Positions 1 to 7,817 of a stretch of DNA of 46,085 nucleotides are shown here, one piece after another (the first letter of the stretch is position 1; each line of letters begins with the position of its first letter). The position numbers and the translations under genes were made by a program. Location of the stretch: the NCBI GenBank assembly GCA_005893165.1, contig VBOR01000055.1, forward strand, positions 1 to 46,085, in the 5' to 3' direction. This DNA is from Candidatus Eiseniibacteriota bacterium (lineage in GTDB: Bacteria > Eisenbacteria > RBG-16-71-46 > SZUA-252). Under the pieces are notes generated by a model. The model searched no databases and was not told where the DNA came from. It was given only the letters and a program-made list of their open reading frames with translations.

Positions 1-1
1 C

Positions 2-658
2 CTGAATCGAACACGCCTGTCCGGACTCAACGCGGCGACGAAGCGATTCCTCGATCAGGTGATTTCCGGCTTCATGCTTCTGGCGCTCAGTCCGCTCTTT
101 GCCTACTGGAAGCTCAAGGCCTCCTCCCGTGGTGTCTCGATGCTGGAGAGCCAGCGGGTTCTGGGCTTGCGCGGGAAACAATTCCGGCTCGTGGGCCTGC
201 GCGCGGGCCTGACGGGCTCGCCCGTGCTCGCAAGACTCCCTGCGCTGTGGAACGTGCTTCGGCAGGATTTGAGCCTCGTCGGGCCGCGGCCGAGCCGTGT
301 GGAGGAGCTGCCGGACCACGAGAAATGGCGCGCAAGCCTATTCGCATTGCGCTCGGGCCTCACGGGACTCTGGCGGCTCCGGGAGGCGGACGCGGGGATC
401 GAGGAGAGCGCCGCTCTCGATCTCTACTATGTTCGAAACTGCACGCTCACGCTGGATCTTCAGATCTTGTACCAGACGGGAAGAGAGCTGATTCGTCGAT
501 CGATGGGGCGGAGGAGCCTCCTCGCGCGTTGGAAGATCACGAAGAGCGCGAAGGCTGTCGTGGTGGAGGGGGGGTCCCAATTTCCAGACGCCGCGGAGTG
601 GGACGATGTAGTGGAAGGCGTCCCGATCGGGGCTACGGGGAAGGGAGAGCGGGGATGA
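2..658 (+). CDS. WbaP/PglC-like sugar transferase, 5' partial, catalytic dyad missing
   Basis: The frame is open from the window edge, so the true start lies upstream. The family (bacterial sugar transferase) moves a sugar phosphate from a UDP-sugar to undecaprenyl phosphate at the inner membrane. The C-terminal half shows the family landmarks LWNVLRQDLSLVGPRP and SGLTGLWRL. However, the usual SLDELPQ segment reads VLARLPA, so the catalytic Asp-Glu is Ala-Arg (codons at 230-235), and the KFRTM motif is absent. It is therefore probably inactive as a transferase, or has another role such as partner or regulator of the intact enzyme two genes downstream. The stop overlaps the next start (ATGATG). 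Family membership is clear; the loss of function is inferred. Confidence 0.8.
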   Translation: MNRTRLSGLNAATKRFLDQVISGFMLLALSPLFAYWKLKASSRGVSMLESQRVLGLRGKQFRLVGLRAGLTGSPVLARLPALWNVLRQDLSLVGPRPSRVEELPDHEKWRASLFALRSGLTGLWRLREADAGIEESAALDLYYVRNCTLTLDLQILYQTGRELIRRSMGRRSLLARWKITKSAKAVVVEGGSQFPDAAEWDDVVEGVPIGATGKGERG

Positions 659-1257
659 TGTACGACGAGGTGGAGGAATGGCTCGCGGGAGCGCGCAGAG
701 CGCTCGACACGGTCGACGTGACCGCCGTGACGCGCGCCGGACAAGCTCTCGCGAACGTCCGGTTCCGGGGTGGGACGATTTTCGTCATCGGCAATGGGGG
801 AAGCGCGAGCACCGCGAATCATTTTGCGTGCGACCTCCAGAAGGCGACCGCGATCGAAGGCCGAGGAACCCGGGCGATCTCGCTGAGCGACAACACGGCG
901 CTCCTGACAGCCTGGGGAAACGATCTTTCGTTCGATGAGGTGTTCGCGGAACAGCTCCGTCTTCTCGCGTCGCCGGGCGACGGGCTGGTTCTGTTCTCCG
1001 TCAGTGGATCCTCTCCGAATTTGCTCTCAGCCCTTGCGGTCGCGGACGAGATGAATCTCACGACCGTGGCGCTTCTCGGAAAGGACGGCGGCAGGGCAGC
1101 GCACCTCGTGGATCACCCGGTCGTCATTTCCAGCAACGACTATGGATGGGTCGAATCGGCGCACGTGGTTCTGGAGCACGTGCTCACGTGTTACGTACGA
1201 AAGGCGATGAAAGAACACCTCGTTTCGAACGGCGCGGTCCACGAGATCGTCCGGTGA
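655..1257 (+). CDS. SIS-domain sugar isomerase, phosphoheptose isomerase (GmhA) like
   Basis: A 200-residue protein of the GmhA/DiaA branch of SIS proteins. The phosphosugar-binding loop GNGGSAS lies at residues 46-52, followed by the N-H-F-x-C-D-L helix and the second SIS loop SVSGSSPN. GmhA converts sedoheptulose 7-phosphate to D-glycero-D-manno-heptose 7-phosphate, the first step toward ADP- or GDP-heptose for surface polysaccharide. Its place between two sugar transferases suggests it feeds a heptose or related sugar into this locus, which is inferred. It starts at ATG 655, overlapping the previous stop, and its own stop overlaps the next GTG start, so the three genes are probably translationally coupled. 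DiaA-like or other phosphosugar isomerase activity cannot be excluded. Confidence 0.85.
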   Translation: MMYDEVEEWLAGARRALDTVDVTAVTRAGQALANVRFRGGTIFVIGNGGSASTANHFACDLQKATAIEGRGTRAISLSDNTALLTAWGNDLSFDEVFAEQLRLLASPGDGLVLFSVSGSSPNLLSALAVADEMNLTTVALLGKDGGRAAHLVDHPVVISSNDYGWVESAHVVLEHVLTCYVRKAMKEHLVSNGAVHEIVR

Positions 1258-1970
1258 CGCAGATTTCACCGGGCTTGCAGGAGCTTCCGGCCGCCGGGCG
1301 TCGTGATGAGGATCGGACCGGGGCTGCCTTCGAGCTGCCTGCGCGATATGCCGGCAGGGCAGCCGCCGCGCAGCTGGCCATCAAGCGCTGCGTGGATGTC
1401 GCGGGCGCCGCGGTGGGACTCATGCTCCTGAGCCCGATCCTGGGCCTGATTGCCCTCGCGGTCCTTCTGGATTCCGGCGCTCCGGTGTTCTATCGCTGGA
1501 AGGTCGTCGGGCTGCGTGGCCGCCCGTTCACCGGGTACAAGTTCAGGACCATGGTTCCCGAAGCCGATGAGCGCCGCTCCCAGCTGGAAGGCATGAACGA
1601 AATGACGGGCCCCGTGTTCAAGATGCGCGACGACCCGCGCGTGACGCGTGTCGGCCGGTTCCTTCGGCGTTTCAGCCTGGATGAGCTTCCACAGCTGTGG
1701 AGCGTGCTCAAGGGCGACATGAGCTTGGTCGGTCCGCGTCCGCCGTTGCAGCACGAGTGGAGCCGGTTCGAGCCATGGCAGCGACGGAAGCTCTCCGTGA
1801 AGCCGGGAATGACCTGCTTGTGGCAGGTTTCAGGCAGGTCCGATATCAAGGATTTCACAGAATGGGTCAAGCTCGACATCGAGTACATCGAGCGCTGGAG
1901 CCTGCTCTTGGATGTTCAGATCCTTTTTGCGACGGGCGTTGCGGTGATTCGCTCGAGAGGAGCGTACTAG
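1254..1970 (+). CDS. Initiating sugar-1-phosphate transferase (WbaP/PglC/ExoY family)
   Basis: A 238-residue phosphoglycosyl transferase with the complete monotopic core. There is a hydrophobic re-entrant helix at about 48-73, KFRTM at 96-100, SLDELPQ at 141-147 with the catalytic pair D143-E144, GPRP at 160-163, and PGMTCLWQVSGRS downstream. It loads the first sugar phosphate onto undecaprenyl phosphate to start capsule, O-antigen or exopolysaccharide repeat units. The GTG start at 1254 overlaps the previous stop as GTGA. The N-terminal 40 residues are polar and lack the extra transmembrane region of WbaP, so it resembles the short PglC form. It is the intact counterpart of the degenerate enzyme at the left edge. 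Confidence 0.92.
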   Translation: MTQISPGLQELPAAGRRDEDRTGAAFELPARYAGRAAAAQLAIKRCVDVAGAAVGLMLLSPILGLIALAVLLDSGAPVFYRWKVVGLRGRPFTGYKFRTMVPEADERRSQLEGMNEMTGPVFKMRDDPRVTRVGRFLRRFSLDELPQLWSVLKGDMSLVGPRPPLQHEWSRFEPWQRRKLSVKPGMTCLWQVSGRSDIKDFTEWVKLDIEYIERWSLLLDVQILFATGVAVIRSRGAY

Positions 1971-1971
1971 C

Positions 1972-3108
1972 TTGAAGAGAGCCCTGGTCACGGGCGGCGC
2001 GGGCTTCGTCGGGTCTCACGTCGTGGACGCGCTGCTTGGGCGCGGAATCCAGGTTCGCATCCTGGACCTCCTGACCCCGCCGGTCCATGACGGGAAGCTG
2101 CCCGACTATGTCTCGACCGATGCCGAGTTCATCCGCGGTGACGTTCGCGATCCGGCTTGCATGAGAAGCGCCCTCCGGGACGCGCACTACGTCTTCCACA
2201 TGGCGGCCTATCAGGATTATCTGCCCGACTTCAGCACCTTTTTCACGACGAACGCAGCTTCCACGGCCCTCCTATACGAGCTGATCGTGGCGGAGCGCCG
2301 TGACGTGGAGCTCGTCGTGGTGGCTTCTTCGCAGGCCGTCTACGGCGAAGGCCGATACCGGTGCGGTCGGGATGGGGACGTGTACCCGGGGCCACGGTCC
2401 GAGGAGCAGCTGGAACGTGCCGAATGGGATCACCAATGCCCTGAGTGTGACGGAACGCTCGAGCCTGGATGGACCGGTGAATCGGTCATGGCTCCCCACA
2501 ATTCGTACGGTCTCTCCAAAAGGGATCAGGATGAGATTGCCGTAAAGCTGGGGGCCCGATACCGGATTCCTAGCGTCGCTCTTCGCTATTCGATCGTGCA
2601 GGGCCCGCGCCAGTCGTTCCGGAACGCCTACTCGGGCGCGCTGCGCAATTTCACCGTGCAGCTGGGGTCTGGAGTCCAGCCTCTCGTGTACGAGGATGGC
2701 GCGCAGCTCCGCGACTACGTCGGGGTGCGGGACGTCGTGCGCGCGACCCTCCTTCCGCTGGATCGGCCCGCCATGCAGGGGTCCTCCTTCAACGTCGGAG
2801 GGGACCGGTCGGTCTCGGTGCTGGAGCTGGCGGGCCTCGTGGGGCGAGCGCTCGGTCGCGCAAGTGAGCCGCGCGTTTCCGGCCATTACCGCGTGGGCGA
2901 CACCAGACACATCCGCTCCGATGTTTCGCGGCTCAAGAGTCACGGCTGGGCGCCGCAAGAAACGCTGGAGGACGTGGTCCGAGGGTACGTGGAGTGGGCT
3001 ACATCACATCCTGAATTTCACAACGCCGCCGCTGCCGCGCACGATCGGATGAAGCAGCTCGGCGTTCTGCGCGAATCGGCGAGCGCGGTCAGCACCGCCC
3101 GCGGATAA
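1972..3108 (+). CDS. NAD-dependent sugar epimerase, dTDP-L-rhamnose 4-epimerase like
   Basis: A 378-residue extended short-chain dehydrogenase. It has the Rossmann motif GGAGFVGS at residues 8-15, an SSQ active-site segment around 119-121, and the catalytic YxxxK at Y179-K183. An insertion at about 128-165 carries Cys131 and a CPEC knuckle (Cys156, Cys159) next to a YPGPR motif. From memory this insertion is typical of the WbiB-type dTDP-L-rhamnose 4-epimerases, which supply dTDP-6-deoxy-L-talose. The substrate is therefore likely but not proven. It starts at TTG 1972 behind GAGAGGAG. It is the last rightward gene of the polysaccharide cluster and converges with the Wzi-like gene, 3 nt away. 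Confidence 0.82.
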   Translation: MKRALVTGGAGFVGSHVVDALLGRGIQVRILDLLTPPVHDGKLPDYVSTDAEFIRGDVRDPACMRSALRDAHYVFHMAAYQDYLPDFSTFFTTNAASTALLYELIVAERRDVELVVVASSQAVYGEGRYRCGRDGDVYPGPRSEEQLERAEWDHQCPECDGTLEPGWTGESVMAPHNSYGLSKRDQDEIAVKLGARYRIPSVALRYSIVQGPRQSFRNAYSGALRNFTVQLGSGVQPLVYEDGAQLRDYVGVRDVVRATLLPLDRPAMQGSSFNVGGDRSVSVLELAGLVGRALGRASEPRVSGHYRVGDTRHIRSDVSRLKSHGWAPQETLEDVVRGYVEWATSHPEFHNAAAAAHDRMKQLGVLRESASAVSTARG

Positions 3109-3111
3109 CTC

Positions 3112-4683
3112 TCACCACCTCGCGCGAAGGGACAGCTCTCCGGTGACGTGATTCCTGTCTGCGCCGGATACGTGCTCCGCATTCTGCATATCCGAATAGC
3201 CCAGGGCTCCCTCGAGCGCAAGCCCCGCCATGGGACGGTACTCGAGACCGGCGTTCGCGCTCAGGGTTCTCTCCACGACCCCGGAGAGTGGGACGTTGTC
3301 GACCTTACCCGAGGCGGGATCCCAGGGGTTCCCGATGGAGCCCTCGCCCTTGCGGATCCTCGCAATCTCGAGGCTGGCGGACCACGGCACGTTCCAATCC
3401 AGCTGGACTCGTCCCCAGGCCTGCTCCGCGTCTGGCCCCAGAACGTATCCGAGCGGATAGCCCTTCAGCTCGAAATCGTGGCCGTGCCACACGGTGTAGA
3501 CGTAGTCGTAGATGCGCGTGAACTCGACGCGTGCCGAGAGAATCTTCCGCGGATCGATCTCGCGCGCCGCGTGGAAGCCCGTCTGCCATCCGATCTGCTT
3601 GGGCTTGAAGGTCGAGGAGATCGAATAGTCGTCGAGAAGAAACTCGCCGTACCAGCGAAGCCCCCGCGTGAGGTCCAGACTGAAATCGGCTGAGGCCATG
3701 ACGTTGTTCTTGGTGATCTTGTTCGTGCTGTCGGGACCCCCTGCAAAGGCGTCGACGCGCTTCTCGATGAAGGTGTACGGGAACGCAGGAATGAAGTAGT
3801 AGAAGATCTGATCCGATCCGTCGAAGCGAGCTTCTTCGGCAATCCCGATCTCGAGACGGTCGCCCAGGCGAACGCTCATACGAGATGCGGCGTAGTACCG
3901 CCGTTCCACGGGATCCAGGCTCGCGACGAACCACGAAAGCTCGAGCTCCCGCAGCACACCCACGTCGAATCCGAGCCTGTCGAGCGCCGGCGCGGCGTCG
4001 GAGACGCCGAGCGTCCCGGTGGCGCCGGGACCCCACCTCACCCAGGAATGCGCGAGCGTCGCTCGAATGCGATGGGGCTTGGGGGACCCTTCCAGCGCGA
4101 CGTAAGCGCGATCCAGCCAGGCGTTGAAATCGATCCCTTCGGCCAAGGCGAACTTCGTCCCGAAATTAGGCGTGCCGTGGCCGCCTTGGGAGGCCGTGCC
4201 CGCGTAGAGGTCCCCGAAAAGGAGAAAGCGACTCGAGGCACGAGCGCTCGCGCTCGCTCCGAGCCGGTAGTCGCGATTCACGGTGGGCCGGCGGTCGCGG
4301 TTCTCTCGATAGAGCGCCTGTACGTACGGGGATATCTCCAGGCGCCGGTCCTCATCCTCGTCGCGCACCAACAGCGGCTTCCTCGCTCCCGGCGCGTCCA
4401 GGGACGCTTCCCGATAGATGCGCGCGAACGAAAGGTCCTCGGCGACCGAGGGGTCCTGCCCCTTCAAGACATCGAGGTATGCGAGCGCCTCTCCGCGCGT
4501 CCAGGGACGCCTGTTGATGAAGTTGCCGTTCGCCCCAAACCTCAGCGCGAGCGATTCGAGATCCGCGTAGATCGGGCTCTCGACAGGGATCTCTTCCAGA
4601 GAATCGTAGGTCGCGAGCGCGGGTCGGGGGAAAAAGCAGATCAGAAGGAGAATGAAGAGAGCCGTCCCGGGGAGAGGCCGCAT
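3112..4683 (-). CDS. Wzi-like outer-membrane capsule assembly protein (paralogue 1)
   Basis: A 523-residue exported beta-barrel with an N-terminal signal peptide (hydrophobic stretch FILLLICFF, then ALA before the mature start). The mature part opens with a helical SPIYADLESLALRFG region and continues as alternating aromatic strands. The RWGPGATGTLGVSD and IFYYFIPAFPYTFIE segments are shared with the protein at 15452-17044, so the two are paralogues. Wzi proteins anchor or organise polysaccharide at the outer membrane. The start at ATG 4683 is chosen because the signal peptide begins there; no good ribosome site precedes it. It follows the FecR gene on the same strand and lies beside the sugar transferases, which fits a surface-polysaccharide role. 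Confidence 0.72.
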   Translation of the reverse strand: MRPLPGTALFILLLICFFPRPALATYDSLEEIPVESPIYADLESLALRFGANGNFINRRPWTRGEALAYLDVLKGQDPSVAEDLSFARIYREASLDAPGARKPLLVRDEDEDRRLEISPYVQALYRENRDRRPTVNRDYRLGASASARASSRFLLFGDLYAGTASQGGHGTPNFGTKFALAEGIDFNAWLDRAYVALEGSPKPHRIRATLAHSWVRWGPGATGTLGVSDAAPALDRLGFDVGVLRELELSWFVASLDPVERRYYAASRMSVRLGDRLEIGIAEEARFDGSDQIFYYFIPAFPYTFIEKRVDAFAGGPDSTNKITKNNVMASADFSLDLTRGLRWYGEFLLDDYSISSTFKPKQIGWQTGFHAAREIDPRKILSARVEFTRIYDYVYTVWHGHDFELKGYPLGYVLGPDAEQAWGRVQLDWNVPWSASLEIARIRKGEGSIGNPWDPASGKVDNVPLSGVVERTLSANAGLEYRPMAGLALEGALGYSDMQNAEHVSGADRNHVTGELSLRARW

Positions 4684-4801
4684 CGAGGAGGCACAATACC
4701 AGAAAGCAGTGGGCGCGACCGGCGTCGAACTAAGGCGTAACCCGCGACTGAACGGGCCGTCCGGGCCGTGCGCGCCCCCCACACCTACTACATCACGGCA
4801 G

Positions 4802-5536
4802 CTAATTCATTACCGCCTGCAGACGATCCCTCAAGTCCTGAAGCTTCGGACGCTCGATCTCGCGCATCTCGCCCGCCTGGGGAGCCTTCCTTCCACCCCT
4901 CGCGATATCGCACTGCGTTCCCGCAGGCACGTGCACGACCTCGCCCCTGCCCGCCTTCACATCCGCCGTGCCCTCGAGCACGCACACGCACGTACCCGCC
5001 GGCTCCGCGATCACGGCCACCGTCGTGCCCGTGAGACGCACCGTCGCGTCGGGGGTGGTGATCGCGAGGTGGGCGCCGTCGAACCGCAGCCCCGTCGTCA
5101 CCCGGAGCAATCCGCGATCGACCCTGGCCGTTCCGTCGCGCCCGAGCCAGCGTCCCGGGGCCGCGGGGAGCACCACCTCGGTGCCGGGCGTGAGCTGGAG
5201 GGCGAGCACACCGGAGCTGAGGATATCGAGATCCTGATCGCTCTCGAGCCGGACGCGCGCCCCCGGGATCAAGCGCCGGGTCACCTGGTGGTAATCGCGG
5301 ACCGGAACGGAAACACCATTCACGACCACCTGTCCGGATCCGGCGTTCGGCATGGCGGTCCATGGGGGAGCCTGATTGAGATCTGCGAGAACGATCAGCC
5401 AGGCCAAGGTCGTGGAGAGAGCGAGCGCCCAGCGCAACCGGCGCCGCTTCCTGCTCGGCGCGGTTCTCGGGCGCGCGACCGCCGCCGCAGGCCGCCGCCG
5501 AGGTGATTCGATCACACCGTGAATCTGTCTTGCCAT
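4802..5536 (-). CDS. FecR-domain membrane protein
   Basis: A 244-residue protein with a basic cytoplasmic N-terminus, one transmembrane helix at about 36-55 (WALALSTTLAWLIVLADL) and a periplasmic FecR-type beta-rich domain. Motifs such as LTPGTEVVLPA, VDRGLLRVTTG and VRLTGTTVAVIAEPAGTCVCVLEGTADV match the FecR pattern. FecR domains bind or relay envelope signals, and many stand alone near surface polymer genes. The ATG at 5536 is preferred over the one at 5548 because it has a G-rich site just upstream. A -10 hexamer at 5558-5563 would put transcription start only about 3 nt before 5548. No anti-sigma partner is adjacent, so a classical FecIR switch is unlikely. Confidence 0.75.
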   Translation of the reverse strand: MARQIHGVIESPRRRPAAAVARPRTAPSRKRRRLRWALALSTTLAWLIVLADLNQAPPWTAMPNAGSGQVVVNGVSVPVRDYHQVTRRLIPGARVRLESDQDLDILSSGVLALQLTPGTEVVLPAAPGRWLGRDGTARVDRGLLRVTTGLRFDGAHLAITTPDATVRLTGTTVAVIAEPAGTCVCVLEGTADVKAGRGEVVHVPAGTQCDIARGGRKAPQAGEMREIERPKLQDLRDRLQAVMN

Positions 5537-5557
5537 GGTCCCCCCCATGAGCGCGTA

Positions 5558-5588
5558 ATTATACCCACAGGGTGCGTCTAGGGGGCAA
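5558..5588 (-). promoter_or_regulatory. Probable sigma-70 promoter for the FecR gene
   Basis: On the minus strand TTGCCC (5588-5583) is followed after 19 nt by a perfect TATAAT (5563-5558). Expected transcription start is near 5551, giving a leader of about 15 nt to the ATG at 5536. The long spacer weakens the -35 assignment. The -10 stands out against the high-GC background. Confidence 0.5.
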
Positions 5589-5610
5589 GGCACGAACGAG
5601 GAGGGGACCC

Positions 5611-6183
5611 ATGGTCGCGTTGGCAATCAGCTGGCTCAAGGACGCCGATCAGGCGCTACAGACCTCGAAAAACCAAGGGAAACCAGCACTTCTGGATTTC
5701 AGCGCCGCACCGCAGTGAAGCGGATGTGCTCGGCTGGAAGCCGAGGTCTATCCGAACGAGCGGGTGGTTGACTTCATCAGCACGCACTTCATCCCCGCGA
5801 AGATCCACATCAAGGAACAGCCGCAGACATTCAAGCGCTTCGGAGCGCAGTGGACCCCGACCCTCCTGATCATGGCGCCCAACGGCGAGGAGGCCCACCG
5901 GATCGAGGGCTTCCTGGGCGTGGACGACATGCTGGCGCAGCTTCAGCTGGGCCTGGGGAAGGCGCTCTTCAAGATGGAGAAATACGCCGAGGCGGAGAAG
6001 CATTTCAGGGCCGTGGTCGAGAAATCTCCCAAGACCGAAGCGGCACCTCAGGCTCTCTATTGGGCCGGGGTCGCGGCGTACAAAGGAACGAACGATCCAG
6101 GGAAGCTGAAGGAAACCGCCAAAGCGGAGCAGCAGAAGTATCCCGACAGCGAGTGGGCGAAGAAGGCTTCCGTCTGGGCTTAG
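5611..6183 (+). CDS. Thioredoxin-fold/TPR selenoprotein with UGA-encoded Sec in a UxxC motif
   Basis: ATG 5611 lies behind a strong GAGGAGGGG site. Read through one TGA (codon 36, 5716-5718), the frame gives 190 residues. Residues 1-35 form the thioredoxin N-terminus (ISWLKDADQALQ, then KPALLDFSAAPQ). The TGA sits where the first Cys of CxxC belongs, giving U36-S-G-C39-A-R-L-E. Then come WTPTLLIM with cis-Pro83 and a TPR-like helical tail from about 105 (GKALFKMEKYAEAEKHFRAV). A 7-bp SECIS-like stem-loop begins 10 nt after the TGA. Thioredoxin-like UxxC selenoproteins are an established class, so I read TGA as selenocysteine; standard gene callers would start the gene late. It is probably a thiol or peroxide redox protein. 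The alternative is a recent nonsense mutation. No sel genes lie in the window. Confidence 0.8.
5729..5745 (+). promoter_or_regulatory. SECIS-like hairpin after the in-frame TGA
   Basis: CTCGGCT (5729-5735) pairs perfectly with AGCCGAG (5739-5745) around the loop GGA. The loop starts 17 nt after the TGA and begins with G. Both features fit bacterial SECIS elements, which lie inside the coding region about 16-37 nt downstream of UGA with a G early in the apical loop and recruit SelB. Confidence 0.65.
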
Positions 6184-6213
6184 GCCAGTGTTCCGATGGC
6201 ACCACCGGCGCGG

Positions 6214-7230
6214 CTAGGGCAACTCCTGATCCGCGCCGAGCTTCAGCACCTGCTGTAGCTCGCTTTTCTTGACGCGCGCGGCCCGGTCGATCTTCTCGAT
6301 CGCCGACCGCGCGCCCAGGAGAAGATCCCGATCCTCCTCCGGAATCGTCGCCTCATATCTCCGGATGTGACGAAGGAGGATCGCCGCGTCCTGGCGCGCG
6401 CCGAGAATGTTCTGGAGCCTCCCCAGCTGCTTGGCGCGATGCCTCGCGCCGTGCCCCTCGAGATCCGCGAAGTATTCCACGGCATATCGCAGGTGCTTGA
6501 TCGAGATCCGGAGCGCGTGCACGTTCTCGGCCGTGGGGAGCTGTTCCGCGGTCCTGCACGCCGCCAGCATCCTGGCGTCCCACTCGGACACGATGCGCGG
6601 CCCCGCGATGTAGGCGGGTCCGTCGCCGTTACGCACCAGCGCCGAGTCGGCGCGCATCTCGATCCAGGGACGCGCGAGTGCCTTCAACGCCATGAAGCGC
6701 GTCGAATCGAGCTGCTTCAAGAGCTTCGCCCTGCGACGCGCGCGCTTGATCTGGACCTTGTTTGCGAAGATGAGAAGCGCCGAGCGCTCGGGATTGGGCG
6801 CATCGGCCGCCATCCGCTTCACGCGGTCCAGCTCCACGTCGCAGTCCCGCACGCGACCGAGCCCTCGCCCGATCCAGCGCAGCTCCCGCTGCCATTCCAG
6901 CCGCGCTTTCTCCGGAATCACGTCGGCGAACACGAGGAGCGCGGTCCGGAGCCTTCGCGTCGCCACGCGCATGTCGTGCACGTATTCGGGATCCACGCCC
7001 ACGCGCGTGCCGGGCTCGTACCAGAACATCCGCGCGAGCTGGCGGCCCATGTTCTTCACCGCCACGTCGGCGAGCCGGTCGCTCTGGTGCGGCGTGAAGG
7101 GGCTCTCGTCCAGCTCCGGCACCTGGATTCCCGCGGCGTCCTCGAGCGCGGCGCGCACCTCCAGCACGTCCTTGATCTGGCCGGGACCGACCTCTTCAGA
7201 GATTCGAAGTTTCAGCTCGCGTTCGAGCAT
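6214..7230 (-). CDS. CHAD-domain protein (polyphosphate associated)
   Basis: A 338-residue all-helical CHAD protein. Conserved basic/His motifs are visible: YVHDMRVATRRLRTAL in the first half and HALRISIKHLRYAVEYF in the second, plus Arg/Lys-rich helices that form the positively charged channel known to bind polyphosphate. The N-terminal 60 residues are variable. There is no CYTH triphosphatase domain. It is the second gene of a leftward pair with sixA (20 nt gap) and lies opposite the ppx-ppx-ppk operon, a neighbourhood typical of CHAD proteins on polyP granules. A structural or targeting role on granules is inferred. It converges with the selenoprotein gene, 30 nt away. Confidence 0.88.
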   Translation of the reverse strand: MLERELKLRISEEVGPGQIKDVLEVRAALEDAAGIQVPELDESPFTPHQSDRLADVAVKNMGRQLARMFWYEPGTRVGVDPEYVHDMRVATRRLRTALLVFADVIPEKARLEWQRELRWIGRGLGRVRDCDVELDRVKRMAADAPNPERSALLIFANKVQIKRARRRAKLLKQLDSTRFMALKALARPWIEMRADSALVRNGDGPAYIAGPRIVSEWDARMLAACRTAEQLPTAENVHALRISIKHLRYAVEYFADLEGHGARHRAKQLGRLQNILGARQDAAILLRHIRRYEATIPEEDRDLLLGARSAIEKIDRAARVKKSELQQVLKLGADQELP

Positions 7231-7249
7231 CCGTTTCTCGCTTCGCCCG

Positions 7250-7765
7250 TTACGCGGAGTGCGTGGCGGCGATCTCGCGCAAGGCGCTCGGCTGGACCAG
7301 CCACTCGAGCGTTCCGTGTCCCGCGCCGGGACCGTTCGGGAACGTGATGAGCGCGGCGCCGCCCTTCTTGTACGTGACGGAGGCCTTGCACTTCTCTCCG
7401 ACGAGAAGATAGGAAGTAAATCCGCTCAGGTGCGGCTCGTGTCCCACGATCGCGACGCGCTCGGCGCCGAGCTGTCTCAGGAACGTGACCGCGCGGCCGA
7501 AATCCCCGCCCGGCACGAGGTCGTCACAGAACTCGATCTTCACGTCGGGAGCGAGCGCGTCGCGCAGGATCTCCGCCGTCTGGCGGGCCCGGATCAAGGG
7601 GCTCGAGACGATCCGGTCCGGCTTCTCGGTGAACTCCCTCAGTCCGCGTGCGGCCAGGCGAAATTTGTGCATTCCCTCCGGCGTGAGCGGCCGGTCATCG
7701 TCGCGCTTGTACGCGGGATCGCCGTGCTCCACGGCGATGGCATGCCGTACGATCAGTAACTCCAT
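7250..7765 (-). CDS. sixA: SixA-type phosphohistidine phosphatase
   Basis: A 171-residue histidine phosphatase. The RH motif is at R7-H8 (LLIVRHAIA), the second Arg is in SSPLIRA (R59), and the second active-site His is in VGHEPH (H109). It is short like E. coli SixA, which removes phosphate from His-containing phosphotransfer proteins. In many bacteria sixA sits next to CHAD, ppx and ppk genes, as here, where its real substrate is unknown. The start at ATG 7765 has a GGAGGTGCGCC ribosome site. It is transcribed divergently from the first ppx gene across 52 nt. Confidence 0.85.
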   Translation of the reverse strand: MELLIVRHAIAVEHGDPAYKRDDDRPLTPEGMHKFRLAARGLREFTEKPDRIVSSPLIRARQTAEILRDALAPDVKIEFCDDLVPGGDFGRAVTFLRQLGAERVAIVGHEPHLSGFTSYLLVGEKCKASVTYKKGGAALITFPNGPGAGHGTLEWLVQPSALREIAATHSA

Positions 7766-7817
7766 GGCGCACCTCCTCTACTTACCTCAAGTCTAACATA
7801 TGGCGTAAGATGGGGTG

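Noticed and set aside
5764..6183. A separate short gene starting at GTG 5764
   Set aside because: It would begin inside the thioredoxin fold without a ribosome site; reading through the TGA from ATG 5611 gives a complete domain.
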